A stretch of DNA of 64,000 nt, taken from assembly GCF_002056795.1 (NCBI RefSeq), contig NZ_CP020104.1, positions 4,411,501 to 4,475,500 of the forward strand, given 5' to 3'. Below are positions 34,258 through 42,525 of this stretch, in pieces. Positions within the stretch are counted from its first letter, which is position 1, and each line of letters begins with the position of its first letter. The translations under genes were made by a program, and so were the position numbers. The notes beneath the pieces are model-generated. The model worked only from the letters and a program-made list of their open reading frames with translations, ran no database searches and had not been told where the DNA came from. This DNA is from Spirosoma aerolatum (GTDB taxonomy: Bacteria; Bacteroidota; Bacteroidia; Cytophagales; Spirosomataceae).

Positions 34258-34895
34258 GTAGCATACAAATCTTTGTAGAGGGAGTAACCGATCAGAAGTT
34301 TTTACAGGATGTAATTGCTGAATGGTATGGGGTTGCTCTATCAATAGGCAGCATAGGAAAATCCAGTGAAATCATTTCAGTGGACGGAAAAGGAGCTTTC
34401 GATTCTCCAGAAAAGATGAAAAAGTTAATTCCTGTCTTCCAACAATTAGCTATTCAGGGAATACCAACTGTTGTCATTTTCGACGCAGATACGTTTTCAA
34501 CCAATCAGGCTAATCTAAATCTTCATAGCCAAAAACTAAACTTCACCTATTTTTTATTTCCAGATAATCAACGAGATGGTGAAATAGAAACCTTGCTTGA
34601 AGAAATCATTTGCCCAGATAATCAGGTTATTTTTAATTGCTGGAAAGCATTTGAGGATTGTTTAAGCGGGCACAAAACCTCGTCAACCCCTTCAGGTAGC
34701 TTTACAACACCCGCCAACAAAACTAAAATTTATGCCTACATAGAAACGTTAGTTGGCGAAACTGATTCGGAGAAAGAAAAAATAAAGGACCGTAATCCTG
34801 ATTATCACAATAAGCTGCACTGGAATCTCGACCCGAAGCATACATCACTCAAACCATTAAAAGAATTTTTAGACCCGTTTTTTAGTACACAATGA
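34254..34895 (+). CDS. TOPRIM-domain protein (DUF3226-like), partner of the ATPase
   Basis: 213 residues. The TOPRIM acidic motifs are visible: IFVEGVTDQKFL with Glu9 and Asp13, VDGKGAF near 43-49, then VVIFDADTF with Asp77 and Asp79. The following FPDNQRDGEIETLLEEI fits DUF3226. These residues would bind two metals for DNA or RNA cleavage. AT-rich like the ATPase, translationally coupled to it (ATGA) and to the M42 peptidase downstream (ATGA). An ATPase plus separate TOPRIM protein is the layout of PARIS (AriA-AriB), while OLD and Gabija GajA have both in one chain. I cannot assign it to a named system. Confidence 0.75.
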   Translation: MSSIQIFVEGVTDQKFLQDVIAEWYGVALSIGSIGKSSEIISVDGKGAFDSPEKMKKLIPVFQQLAIQGIPTVVIFDADTFSTNQANLNLHSQKLNFTYFLFPDNQRDGEIETLLEEIICPDNQVIFNCWKAFEDCLSGHKTSSTPSGSFTTPANKTKIYAYIETLVGETDSEKEKIKDRNPDYHNKLHWNLDPKHTSLKPLKEFLDPFFSTQ

Positions 34896-35962
34896 ACGAA
34901 CACAGTAAAGAATTCCTGTACAAATACCTCAACAATGCCTCGCCCACCGGCTTCGAATCGTCGGGGCAGCAGATTTGGCTGGATTACATCAAACCCTACA
35001 CCGACGAGTATATCGTTGATACATACGGTACGGCCGTTGGGGTAATCGGCCCCGGCAAAGACTATAAAGTAGTGATTGAAGCCCACTCGGATGAAATTTC
35101 GTGGTTCGTCAATTACATTTCCGATGACGGCTACATTTTCGTCCGTCGGAATGGTGGTTCCGATGCCCTGATCGCCCCTTCGATGCGGGTCAATCTGCAT
35201 ACAAAAAAAGGCGTTATTGAGGGTGTATTTGGCTGGCCTGCTATCCACGTCCGCGATCTGGCTAAAGATACCGCTCCCAAAGTAACCGACCTGTTTATTG
35301 ATGTAGGTGCGAATACCAAACAGGAAGTACTCGACATGGGTATTCACGTCGGTACAGTCTGCACGTTTGTCGATGGACTGACGGAGATGAACAATCGGTA
35401 TTACGTAGGCCGGGCGCTCGACAACCGGATGGGAGGCTTCATGATTGCAGAAGTGGCCCGCTTATTGAAAGAGAACAATGTTACCTTACCGTTCACGCTC
35501 TATGTGGTCAATGCTGTCCAGGAAGAAATTGGTTTGCGCGGTGCTGAAATGATTGCCCGTCGACTACGGCCCGACCTCGCCATTTGTACCGACGTTACCC
35601 ACGACACGCAATCGCCCAAATACGACAAAAAAGAGCAGGGCGACCTTAAATGCGGGGCAGGTCCAGTACTGTGCTACGGCCCGGCGGTTCAGAATAACGT
35701 CCTCGATTTTATGATCGACGTGGCCGAACGAGCGGAGATCGCTTTCCAGCGTCAGGCCGTTAGCCGTTCTACCGGAACCGATACCGATGCCTTTGCCTAC
35801 GCAACCGAGGGGATCGCATCTGCCCTGATTTCACTACCTCTCAAATACATGCACACGACTGTCGAAACGGTTCATATGGACGATGTACAGAATGTGATAA
35901 AGCTAATGTATGAAACCTTACTGGCCCTGAAAGGTGATGAGGATTTCCGGTACATCAAATAA
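34892..35962 (+). CDS. M42-family metallo-aminopeptidase
   Basis: Co-catalytic dizinc (or cobalt) aminopeptidase of the M42 glutamyl aminopeptidase/tetrahedral TET family; cytosolic. Metal ligands and catalytic residues sit in VIEAHSDEISWFV (His), RALDNRMGGF (bridging Asp), VNAVQEEIGLRGAEM (general base Glu and ligand Glu), ICTDVTHD (Asp) and PLKYMHTTVE (His). The 356-residue length is typical. Codon use is host-like. The start overlaps the stop of the TOPRIM gene by four bases, so the peptidase is probably translated from the defence-type transcript. I take it as a resident housekeeping gene, not a part of the pair. Confidence 0.95.
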   Translation: MNEHSKEFLYKYLNNASPTGFESSGQQIWLDYIKPYTDEYIVDTYGTAVGVIGPGKDYKVVIEAHSDEISWFVNYISDDGYIFVRRNGGSDALIAPSMRVNLHTKKGVIEGVFGWPAIHVRDLAKDTAPKVTDLFIDVGANTKQEVLDMGIHVGTVCTFVDGLTEMNNRYYVGRALDNRMGGFMIAEVARLLKENNVTLPFTLYVVNAVQEEIGLRGAEMIARRLRPDLAICTDVTHDTQSPKYDKKEQGDLKCGAGPVLCYGPAVQNNVLDFMIDVAERAEIAFQRQAVSRSTGTDTDAFAYATEGIASALISLPLKYMHTTVETVHMDDVQNVIKLMYETLLALKGDEDFRYIK

Positions 35963-35980
35963 AAAGGCATAACAGACATG

Positions 35981-36017
35981 AAACGAGCGGCACATTTCCT
36001 GTGTCGCTCGTTTTGTT
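35981..36017 (+). terminator. Terminator after the M42 gene
   Basis: AAACGAGCG (35981-35989) pairs with CGCTCGTTT (36005-36013), with an inner CACA/TGTG pairing, and is followed by T-rich sequence on plus. It also lies 23 bases beyond the convergent TonB receptor stop and may serve both. Confidence 0.85.
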
Positions 36018-36036
36018 TTATTGGATTCGACCACGC

Positions 36037-39000
36037 CTATTCATTCCGACGGAAGCCACCATTTCCCTGACCGCGTTGGAAATTACCCTGCCCACGGGTA
36101 CGTTGCTGGAATGGGTCGTTTGGAACCGAAGCCCCTGAATTGAATCGGCGTATGTTATAGACGAAGCTAATCATGAAATAACGATTCAGAACGCGGCTCC
36201 GCACTTCTTCAGTGTAGGTATCGGTTACGTTTCGAACGATGCTCTGATTCTGATTGAGCAGATCAAACGCCTGAAACCGTATCTCACCCTGATTCTGCTT
36301 GAACAACTGCCGCGATAATGTAGCGTTCCAGAGCGTATACGACTGGTTGTAGCTGGCCGAACTACCGCCATAATGGTTGTAATACACATCCGTTGAGAAG
36401 GTGAATCGAAGCGGCAACTGGTAGAAAATATCCAGCGTGGCCGTCTGGTTCAGGAACGTTGTATTTTGCTGGGGCTGTAACGAGTACTTTGCCGATTGCA
36501 GGTTGATGTTGCCTGCAATATTTAAATCCAGCTTTTCCGAAAAATTCGAACTCAGCCGTACCCCTTGCCCAACCAGAAAATTTTTAGCTTCGTTGGGCTG
36601 GTTGTTCACAAAGCTCTGGCCCTTGTTATAGGTAAAATTGGTCGTTAAGTTGAGGTTTGTTTTCTGCATACCAAACTTAACCGGCTGCCCCCAAACCAAT
36701 GAGCCATTGACTGTGTAATAACCATTGGTATTAACTGGCCGGGTTGTCTGAGCGCCATTAGGTGCAAATGTCGTTGAGTTAACGATCTTATTATCCGTCC
36801 GGCTCCCACTGATGAATACAAATAGATTTCGAAACGTTGCCGCATCGAAACGATTGAAGTTCAGCGTAAGGTTATGGCTATATTCCGGTTGCAGACCCGA
36901 GTTACCCAATTGAATATTCAATGGATTGGTATTGATCGGAACTTCCTGTAACTGACTGACAGACGGTGCGTTCATGCGAGTACGGTAATTGAATCGCAGG
37001 GTACGTTGCTTCCCAAAGTTGTAAGTAAACAGAGCATTCGGCAGAATATTCGAAAACGACTTATTTACACTTCGATCCCGGTTGCTGAGGTTATCTGAAT
37101 TCAGACTGGCCTGTTGCGCATCAACCCCAAACGCATAGGTGTATTTCAGGCGTTTGGTCTGCCAGGTCAACCCACCCCGATTTGTCACATAATCATTGAT
37201 AAAGTTATTACTCAACAACGTATTCGGCAGGTCATACTGGCTGGTACTTCCATTGAAATCGTTTACGGCTCGGTTCGAGGTATTATGATTGTCCGACAGG
37301 TTGTAATGAAACTCCAGCGTTTGCCGAAGTGAGAGCGGCTCGGTATAACTCACATTGATCGTGTTAGTCATAGAACGAGTCTGCTGGTTGTTCCGCTGAT
37401 CAATCCTTTGGGTTGTTATGCCTGTTACCGTATCTTTTGTAATGATACCCGTTGTCAGGCTCGTCGAAGCGCCGTTGAACGCGCCATTATACTGGTTCAG
37501 CGACTTATTGAATCCTTCATTATCCTGATTATTAGCCGATATGCTCCAGTTTACCGAAAACGTCCTTCCTTTTTTGCGAAACTTCCGCATGAACAATAAC
37601 TGGTTACTTCCCGTAAACCCATTACCCGTCGAGTTATAATTAGTTTGGCTGGTATTGGCCATTACGCCCTCGCTGGTTCTGGTGGTGGCTTCGCTATGGT
37701 TGCTGTAGGACGAACTCAGCCACGACAAGCTTGGGATTACGCGGATCGTAGTGAGGGAATCGAGTCGGTAGTCGAACCGAAGATTGAACCGATTGTTGGT
37801 GTTTGTGTTATCGGAGCCGTTGGTCTGATCTCGGATAAACCCGGCATCCGACCGTGTAGGGGTCGTGCTGCCTGCACTGGGAATGACGTTGACCCGGTGG
37901 CTGCTTTGATCGGTGATTGTATTGGTATTGCTGATGTTATAGCTGCTAACGACGTCTATTTTTTTACCCCAGCCATCGCGGTAGTTAATGCCACCCGCCC
38001 ACGACGAGGTAATGGCACTGCTCCCAACCTGACCGCCACCACCAAAACTGCCGCCCCCGGCGCCACCCCGCACCACGTTGCTACCTCCACCCCCACCCTG
38101 GCCCTGTCCAGCGCCACCAAAACTATTACCCAGACCTAAATCCTGCGCGGTAAAGCCCTGCTGGTTAATATTGTTGGCCATACCTAGCATCGAAATCTGG
38201 CGACCATTGTTAAACTGGTTCAAGCTCAATCGGGCTGAATACCGGGCATCATCACCCGGTTTGGGTCCGGCGGCAATCGACTGCTGGCCAAAGGTGCCTT
38301 TTCGTTTATCGCGTTTGGTGGTTATGTTGATGGTTTTTTCGCGGTCGCCATCGTCTACCCCCGAAAAAGCCGACTGTTCGGACGACTGGTCAAACAGTTG
38401 CACCTTGTCGATAATATCGGCAGGTAGGTTTCGGGTAGCCATTTTGGGATCATTGCCGAAAAACGGCTTTCCATCGACTAATACCTTGGTTACGGTTTGC
38501 CCCTGCGCCTTGATGGCCCCATCGCGGTCGACTTCCACACCGGGAAGCTTCTTGAGCAATTCTTCCACCTGCGCATTCGGCCGGGTTTTGAACGACCCTG
38601 CGTTGAACTCCAGTGTATCGCCCTTCACGGCAATGGGAGCCTTCTCCCCTTGTACGGATACTTCCATCAGGGTTTGCGACTGCGCGACAATGTCAATTGT
38701 ACCTGCATCAACCGTGTGATCATTGGGCGTGATGGCTACCCGTTTGACGCGGCTCCGATAACCTACGTACGTAACCAGTACGCGATATTGGCCTTCGGCT
38801 ATTTTGGAAAACACAAACTTGCCATCGCCATCGGTAATCCCAAACGAAACCAGCGACGAATCCTTAGCCAGCATCAACGATATGGAGGCCTCCATCAACG
38901 GCTTGCGTGTGACAGAATCGACGACAACCCCGCTGATGATCCCCGTCGACTGGCCAAAAGCCGAGTTAATGAATAATGTACATTGAAAAATGAATAGAAC

Positions 39001-39042
39001 AGCAATCAGAAATCGCTTCAGAGATACTTGAGAAGTGTTCAT
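36037..39042 (-). CDS. TonB-dependent receptor with outer-membrane beta-barrel (OMP_b-brl_3) domain
   Basis: From the chosen start (MNTSQVSLKRF) it has 1001 residues: signal peptide to about 31, a CarboxypepD_reg domain (SGVVVDSVTRKPLMEASISL) to about 115, a plug-like segment (VEELLKKLPGVEVDRDGAI ... VLVDGKPFFGNDP) near 158-200, then a barrel. A Gly-rich insertion at about 306-342 and a Gly/Arg/Gln-rich C-terminal tail (after the last strand) are unusual. It belongs to the branch often paired with GLPGLI proteins, here encoded directly upstream. An ORF start 51 bases upstream is possible but lacks signal-peptide character. Confidence 0.9.
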   Translation of the reverse strand: MNTSQVSLKRFLIAVLFIFQCTLFINSAFGQSTGIISGVVVDSVTRKPLMEASISLMLAKDSSLVSFGITDGDGKFVFSKIAEGQYRVLVTYVGYRSRVKRVAITPNDHTVDAGTIDIVAQSQTLMEVSVQGEKAPIAVKGDTLEFNAGSFKTRPNAQVEELLKKLPGVEVDRDGAIKAQGQTVTKVLVDGKPFFGNDPKMATRNLPADIIDKVQLFDQSSEQSAFSGVDDGDREKTINITTKRDKRKGTFGQQSIAAGPKPGDDARYSARLSLNQFNNGRQISMLGMANNINQQGFTAQDLGLGNSFGGAGQGQGGGGGSNVVRGGAGGGSFGGGGQVGSSAITSSWAGGINYRDGWGKKIDVVSSYNISNTNTITDQSSHRVNVIPSAGSTTPTRSDAGFIRDQTNGSDNTNTNNRFNLRFDYRLDSLTTIRVIPSLSWLSSSYSNHSEATTRTSEGVMANTSQTNYNSTGNGFTGSNQLLFMRKFRKKGRTFSVNWSISANNQDNEGFNKSLNQYNGAFNGASTSLTTGIITKDTVTGITTQRIDQRNNQQTRSMTNTINVSYTEPLSLRQTLEFHYNLSDNHNTSNRAVNDFNGSTSQYDLPNTLLSNNFINDYVTNRGGLTWQTKRLKYTYAFGVDAQQASLNSDNLSNRDRSVNKSFSNILPNALFTYNFGKQRTLRFNYRTRMNAPSVSQLQEVPINTNPLNIQLGNSGLQPEYSHNLTLNFNRFDAATFRNLFVFISGSRTDNKIVNSTTFAPNGAQTTRPVNTNGYYTVNGSLVWGQPVKFGMQKTNLNLTTNFTYNKGQSFVNNQPNEAKNFLVGQGVRLSSNFSEKLDLNIAGNINLQSAKYSLQPQQNTTFLNQTATLDIFYQLPLRFTFSTDVYYNHYGGSSASYNQSYTLWNATLSRQLFKQNQGEIRFQAFDLLNQNQSIVRNVTDTYTEEVRSRVLNRYFMISFVYNIRRFNSGASVPNDPFQQRTRGQGNFQRGQGNGGFRRNE

Positions 39043-39106
39043 TTTACAGTTAAGACCGCGAATACAGTCCATTATACATTGTTCATTACACATTAGTCAT
39101 TTTATA

Positions 39107-39967
39107 CTAGTCATTCCTTTGAAATGGCATGTTTTGCATCATCCGCTGCCGGAAATCAGCCATTCCCTTACGACGGATCTGTTCCATCTCTTCAGCAGAA
39201 ACCACTTTGGCCTCTTTAGGCGGCTGAACCGATGCCTCGGCCACGCTTTCTGTCATCACCCCAGTCGCCTTGTACGACTCTGTATCGGACTCGATCAGCA
39301 ATACCACACCCTGGGGGGGCGTCAGGTCGGCTACGGGTGAGTACGTAAACGGCAGATCGGTGGTGTACCAAATTGTATACGGCATTTTCCGATGCGTGGC
39401 CGTGGCTTTATGACAAATATACCCCGCGATTTTCTTCGTTTTATCGCTGGTTTGCCAGTCGGTTGCGGCTGGCATAGGGCGGTCGGTTCGGTAGATGGTC
39501 GTAACCGAATCTTTTTTAACGGTTAGTACATCAATGCGCTGCTTATTCGCCAGATCCAGGTACGTCTGTTGCTCAAATGGAAAATTCATCCGCATATCAC
39601 CACGCGGACGGTTAGGTCGTTCGCCACCACCAGCGGATGCACCGTTTCCATCGGGAACACCATCGCCCATTTGTCGACGAAACATCATTGGTCCCTGTTG
39701 CCGATCCCGTTCCTCTTTGGCCATTGAACCAGAAAACACCAGCTTCTGCGTAAACGAAATGGTTTCGGGAAGCCCTTCCGGTGCATCAGGAGCCCCGGCA
39801 CTACCCGGACGAACCTCCTGTCCGTTGATAACCATCCGCATTTGCGAACGATCAATCTGACGCATCCCTTCGTATGTAATCTTGCCCGCCGTGGGGGCAT
39901 TGGTCTGCGCCAGCGCTGCGGTTGCGGTCAGACCTATAACTAATAGGGTTACAATACCTGGTTTCAT
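39107..39967 (-). CDS. GLPGLI-family secreted protein
   Basis: 286 residues with a signal peptide (cut after ATAALA). It has the family plan: GKITYEGMRQID near the start, QQTYLDLANKQRIDVLTV in the middle, then KKIAGYICHKATATH and YTIWYTTDLPFTYSPV. The signature that names the family is altered: PPQGVVLLIESD replaces the usual GLPGLILE. A Gly/Asn/Arg-rich insertion (about 115-145) is additional. Members typically accompany TonB receptors as here; function is unknown, possibly periplasmic or surface peptide handling. It is upstream of the receptor gene in one operon (64-base gap). Confidence 0.82.
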   Translation of the reverse strand: MKPGIVTLLVIGLTATAALAQTNAPTAGKITYEGMRQIDRSQMRMVINGQEVRPGSAGAPDAPEGLPETISFTQKLVFSGSMAKEERDRQQGPMMFRRQMGDGVPDGNGASAGGGERPNRPRGDMRMNFPFEQQTYLDLANKQRIDVLTVKKDSVTTIYRTDRPMPAATDWQTSDKTKKIAGYICHKATATHRKMPYTIWYTTDLPFTYSPVADLTPPQGVVLLIESDTESYKATGVMTESVAEASVQPPKEAKVVSAEEMEQIRRKGMADFRQRMMQNMPFQRND

Positions 39968-40089
39968 AGTGAAATGAGGATTTCTGATTGTAAACGTTGC
40001 ATAATTTTTTCAACTAGCAGTCCAAATCTCGTTAAAAGGGGTTTATTAGGTGCTGAGTCGGTAATTTTACCCGTCGAATGTCATAGGTT

Positions 40090-40839
40090 ATGAGCCCGCA
40101 ACGAATTATCTCTCTGGTACCTTCACAAACTGAACTACTCTTTGATCTTGGGCTCGACAATGCGGTAGTGGGTGTTACTAAATTCTGTATTCATCCGGCT
40201 GATAAAGTTAAGAACAAGACAATTGTTGGTGGTACTAAAACCCTGAATAGTAACAAAATTCGAGACTTATACCCTGACCTGATCATTGCCAACAAAGAGG
40301 AAAACAGCCGGGAGCAGATCGAAGAATTGCAGCAGCAATACCGGGTTCATGTAACGGATGTGATTACGGTATCGGATGCACTGGCGATGATTCGGGAAGT
40401 AGGTGCTCTAGTCGGTAAACCGCAGGAAGCAACCGATCTGGCCAGTCAGATTGGCAATAGGCTTTGCTCCTTCGCTAATCCATCGCCCAAACGGGTTGCT
40501 TATCTGATCTGGCGAAATCCGTACATGGTGGCCGCCGATCAAACGTTTATCCATTTCATGCTGGAAGTTGCCGGTTTTTCCAACGCATTTTCAGATAGGC
40601 TACGCTACCCCGAAATCACGGCCTATGATCTTCAGGGAGCCCGACCCGACCTGATCTTCTTATCCTCTGAGCCGTACCCATTTGCTGACAAGCATATTGC
40701 TGAACTGCAGGCTATTTGTCCAAACGCCCGAGTGGTGCTGGTTGATGGCGAACTGTTTTCCTGGTACGGAAGCCGCCTGTTGCGGTCATCCGACTATTTT
40801 AGGAACTTGCGTACCGAACTGGCTGCGTCTCAAACATAG
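40090..40839 (+). CDS. Helical-backbone metal-receptor (BtuF-like) protein without signal peptide
   Basis: 249 residues matching the periplasmic-binding-like fold of cobalamin/iron-siderophore ABC binding proteins: RIISLVPSQTELLFDLGL, VVGVTKFCIHPAD, LYPDLIIANKEEN, and a C-terminal lobe ending LLRSSDYFRNL. It starts at the fold, with no signal peptide or lipobox, so it appears cytosolic. No ABC permease or ATPase adjoins. Such stand-alone cytosolic members are frequent in Bacteroidota and their ligand is unknown. It could be a ligand-scavenging or sensory protein. The AraC-type regulator follows 97 bases downstream. Confidence 0.85.
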   Translation: MSPQRIISLVPSQTELLFDLGLDNAVVGVTKFCIHPADKVKNKTIVGGTKTLNSNKIRDLYPDLIIANKEENSREQIEELQQQYRVHVTDVITVSDALAMIREVGALVGKPQEATDLASQIGNRLCSFANPSPKRVAYLIWRNPYMVAADQTFIHFMLEVAGFSNAFSDRLRYPEITAYDLQGARPDLIFLSSEPYPFADKHIAELQAICPNARVVLVDGELFSWYGSRLLRSSDYFRNLRTELAASQT

Positions 40840-40936
40840 TATCCGCTTTTCCCAAAAAGAATAGCATGGCTTTTATTCGCAACGATGACCCGACAGAGCC
40901 AATCATTGATTATTGCTGACGAACGTAATTTGCTAC

Positions 40937-41947
40937 ATGTCCACTACTCACGACACGCTTTCCGTTGCATCTATCAATCTGATTTTGTTTGCCGTTCGAC
41001 AACAGGGGGTTGATACGGAGCCACTCATTCAAACGGTCGGCATTGCACCTGAGCAACTCCGTGACCCCGACGGACGCGTATTTATCTGGCAGATACAGGC
41101 TTTATGGCAGGAGATTGTTCGTGTTACCGGCGACCCCACGATTCCATTGAAACTGGGCGAATTAGTTAATCCTGTTGCCGCTGGTGTACTGGCTTATGTG
41201 ATGATGCACAGTCCTACATTGGGCCGGGCACTGGAGAAACTCTGTCACTATCAGGATATTGCCTGCGAAGGGGTTGCTACAACCGGGCGACTAATTGGCA
41301 ATCAATACATCCTGTCATTACGCATTACCAGCACCGATATTCGCTACCCGGATTATACCTACAATTCCGAACTATCGGTTTACCTGTCTGCTATGCGGGC
41401 GTTGACAGGGGTAGCCATTACCGCCAAGGAAATTCAATTTGCCTATCCGCGTCCCATCGACATTCGGGAGCATGAGCGGGTATTTACTCCCGCGAAACTC
41501 ACCTTCGACGCTCCACAAACAGCCATGATTCTCGATGCCTCTCTACTCGATCTGCCCATTTTAAACGCCAGCCCAACCCTGTCGGCGCTATTTGAGAAGC
41601 ATGCCAATGATCTACTCGACAAGCTTAAAACGCCATCCATCAGCAGCCGGGTCAAAACGGAACTTGTTACGATCATGAAAGGCGAAGAGCCTACCCTGGC
41701 TACCGTGGCCGACCGACTGGCGATCGGCATTCGCACCCTACAATTACGTCTGAAAGAGGCAGGTACCTCCTACCAGCAATTACTCGATGAAACCCGAAAA
41801 GAACTAGCTGTCCGGCACCTGCGTGAACCCAATCTTAGCACCACCGATATTTCCTATCTGCTTGGTTTTGCAGAACCCAGCGTCTTTTTCCGCTCATTCA
41901 AAAAGTGGACAGGCCAAACACCGGGCGCTTTTCGAATGGCGTCGTAA
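40937..41947 (+). CDS. AraC-family regulator with Arabinose_bd-type N-terminal domain
   Basis: 336 residues from ATG 40937 (a TTG 24 bases upstream is less likely). Residues ~20-205 form the N-terminal ligand-binding domain found in OruR/ArgR-like AraC regulators (GELVNPVAAGVLAYVMMHSPTLG). Residues ~235-335 carry two HTH motifs: PTLATVADRLAIGIRTLQLRLKEAG and LSTTDISYLLGFAEPSVFFRSF, then KWTGQTPGAFR, the standard AraC ending. It faces the DUF4260 gene tail to tail with four bases between. It may control the upstream metal-receptor gene; no operator was identified. Confidence 0.93.
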   Translation: MSTTHDTLSVASINLILFAVRQQGVDTEPLIQTVGIAPEQLRDPDGRVFIWQIQALWQEIVRVTGDPTIPLKLGELVNPVAAGVLAYVMMHSPTLGRALEKLCHYQDIACEGVATTGRLIGNQYILSLRITSTDIRYPDYTYNSELSVYLSAMRALTGVAITAKEIQFAYPRPIDIREHERVFTPAKLTFDAPQTAMILDASLLDLPILNASPTLSALFEKHANDLLDKLKTPSISSRVKTELVTIMKGEEPTLATVADRLAIGIRTLQLRLKEAGTSYQQLLDETRKELAVRHLREPNLSTTDISYLLGFAEPSVFFRSFKKWTGQTPGAFRMAS

Positions 41948-41951
41948 CGCG

Positions 41952-42296
41952 TTACAGGTTCCCCAGACTGGTATGTTTGAAACTATCGACGTATTTCAGG
42001 CCGTAACCCATCGTTCGGTCCATGCTTGAATGGGCAAACAAAATAATCCCGGCCAGTATCAGATTCTGACTGCCCAGCATCAGCCCCAGTAGCCCAATCG
42101 CAATCCCCAATCCTTTGTGGTGCACGATATTGTATAAAACAGCCCCAATGGCCGGATTGACCAGATAACCAATCATGCTGATGTCTGGCACTAAAATCAG
42201 GGCGGGAAACCACCACCAGGCAAAATTCAGTCGGGAAAACAGATAAATAGCACCCAGGAATTGAATTAACTCTTCGGATTTGAGTAAGGTCTTCAT
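41952..42296 (-). CDS. DUF4260-family membrane protein
   Basis: 114 residues with three to four hydrophobic helices and the DUF4260 signature: WWWFPALILVPDISMIGYLV near residue 27, then GAVLYNIVHHKG and the C-terminal SSMDRTMGYGLKYVDSFKHT. Conserved Asp/His/Arg in the membrane-proximal DRTMGYGLKY suggest an enzymatic or ion-related role, but none is known. AraC/MarR-type regulators often neighbour this family. Confidence 0.88.
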   Translation of the reverse strand: MKTLLKSEELIQFLGAIYLFSRLNFAWWWFPALILVPDISMIGYLVNPAIGAVLYNIVHHKGLGIAIGLLGLMLGSQNLILAGIILFAHSSMDRTMGYGLKYVDSFKHTSLGNL

Positions 42297-42456
42297 TGGT
42301 TCGTGTCTCGATTAGTACATGACAAAGGTCCGACGAACGCCAAAACTGGTCGCTGACAAAGCGCGCAATTCGATTGACTTTTCACGAAAAAATGAAGGCT
42401 AGTGGTCACAACAGGCTACTGAATGGGCTCTGAGTTACTCGGATGATATAACTTCC

Positions 42457-42464
42457 TAAATTTG
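42457..42464 (+). promoter_or_regulatory. Candidate -7 box for the outer-membrane protein gene
   Basis: TAAATTTG is a full TAnnTTTG match, 61 bases upstream of the ATG. There is no clear -33 TTG at the expected spacing. Confidence 0.45.
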
Positions 42465-42525
42465 GCAACACTTGCCCGCAAAGTTGCGTAACCGTGATTA
42501 GTATTACCTATCAGAACAAGCTTAT

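Noticed and set aside
38041..38110. Simple-sequence GGT/GGC-rich tract as a phase-variation site
   Set aside because: It is an imperfect Gly-codon run coding for the receptor loop, with mixed codons and no pure short repeat likely to slip.
37645..38139. 164-codon plus-strand frame opposite the TonB receptor
   Set aside because: It lies opposite the Gly-rich coding region, has Ala/Thr/Pro low-complexity translation and no start context; a shadow of the real gene.
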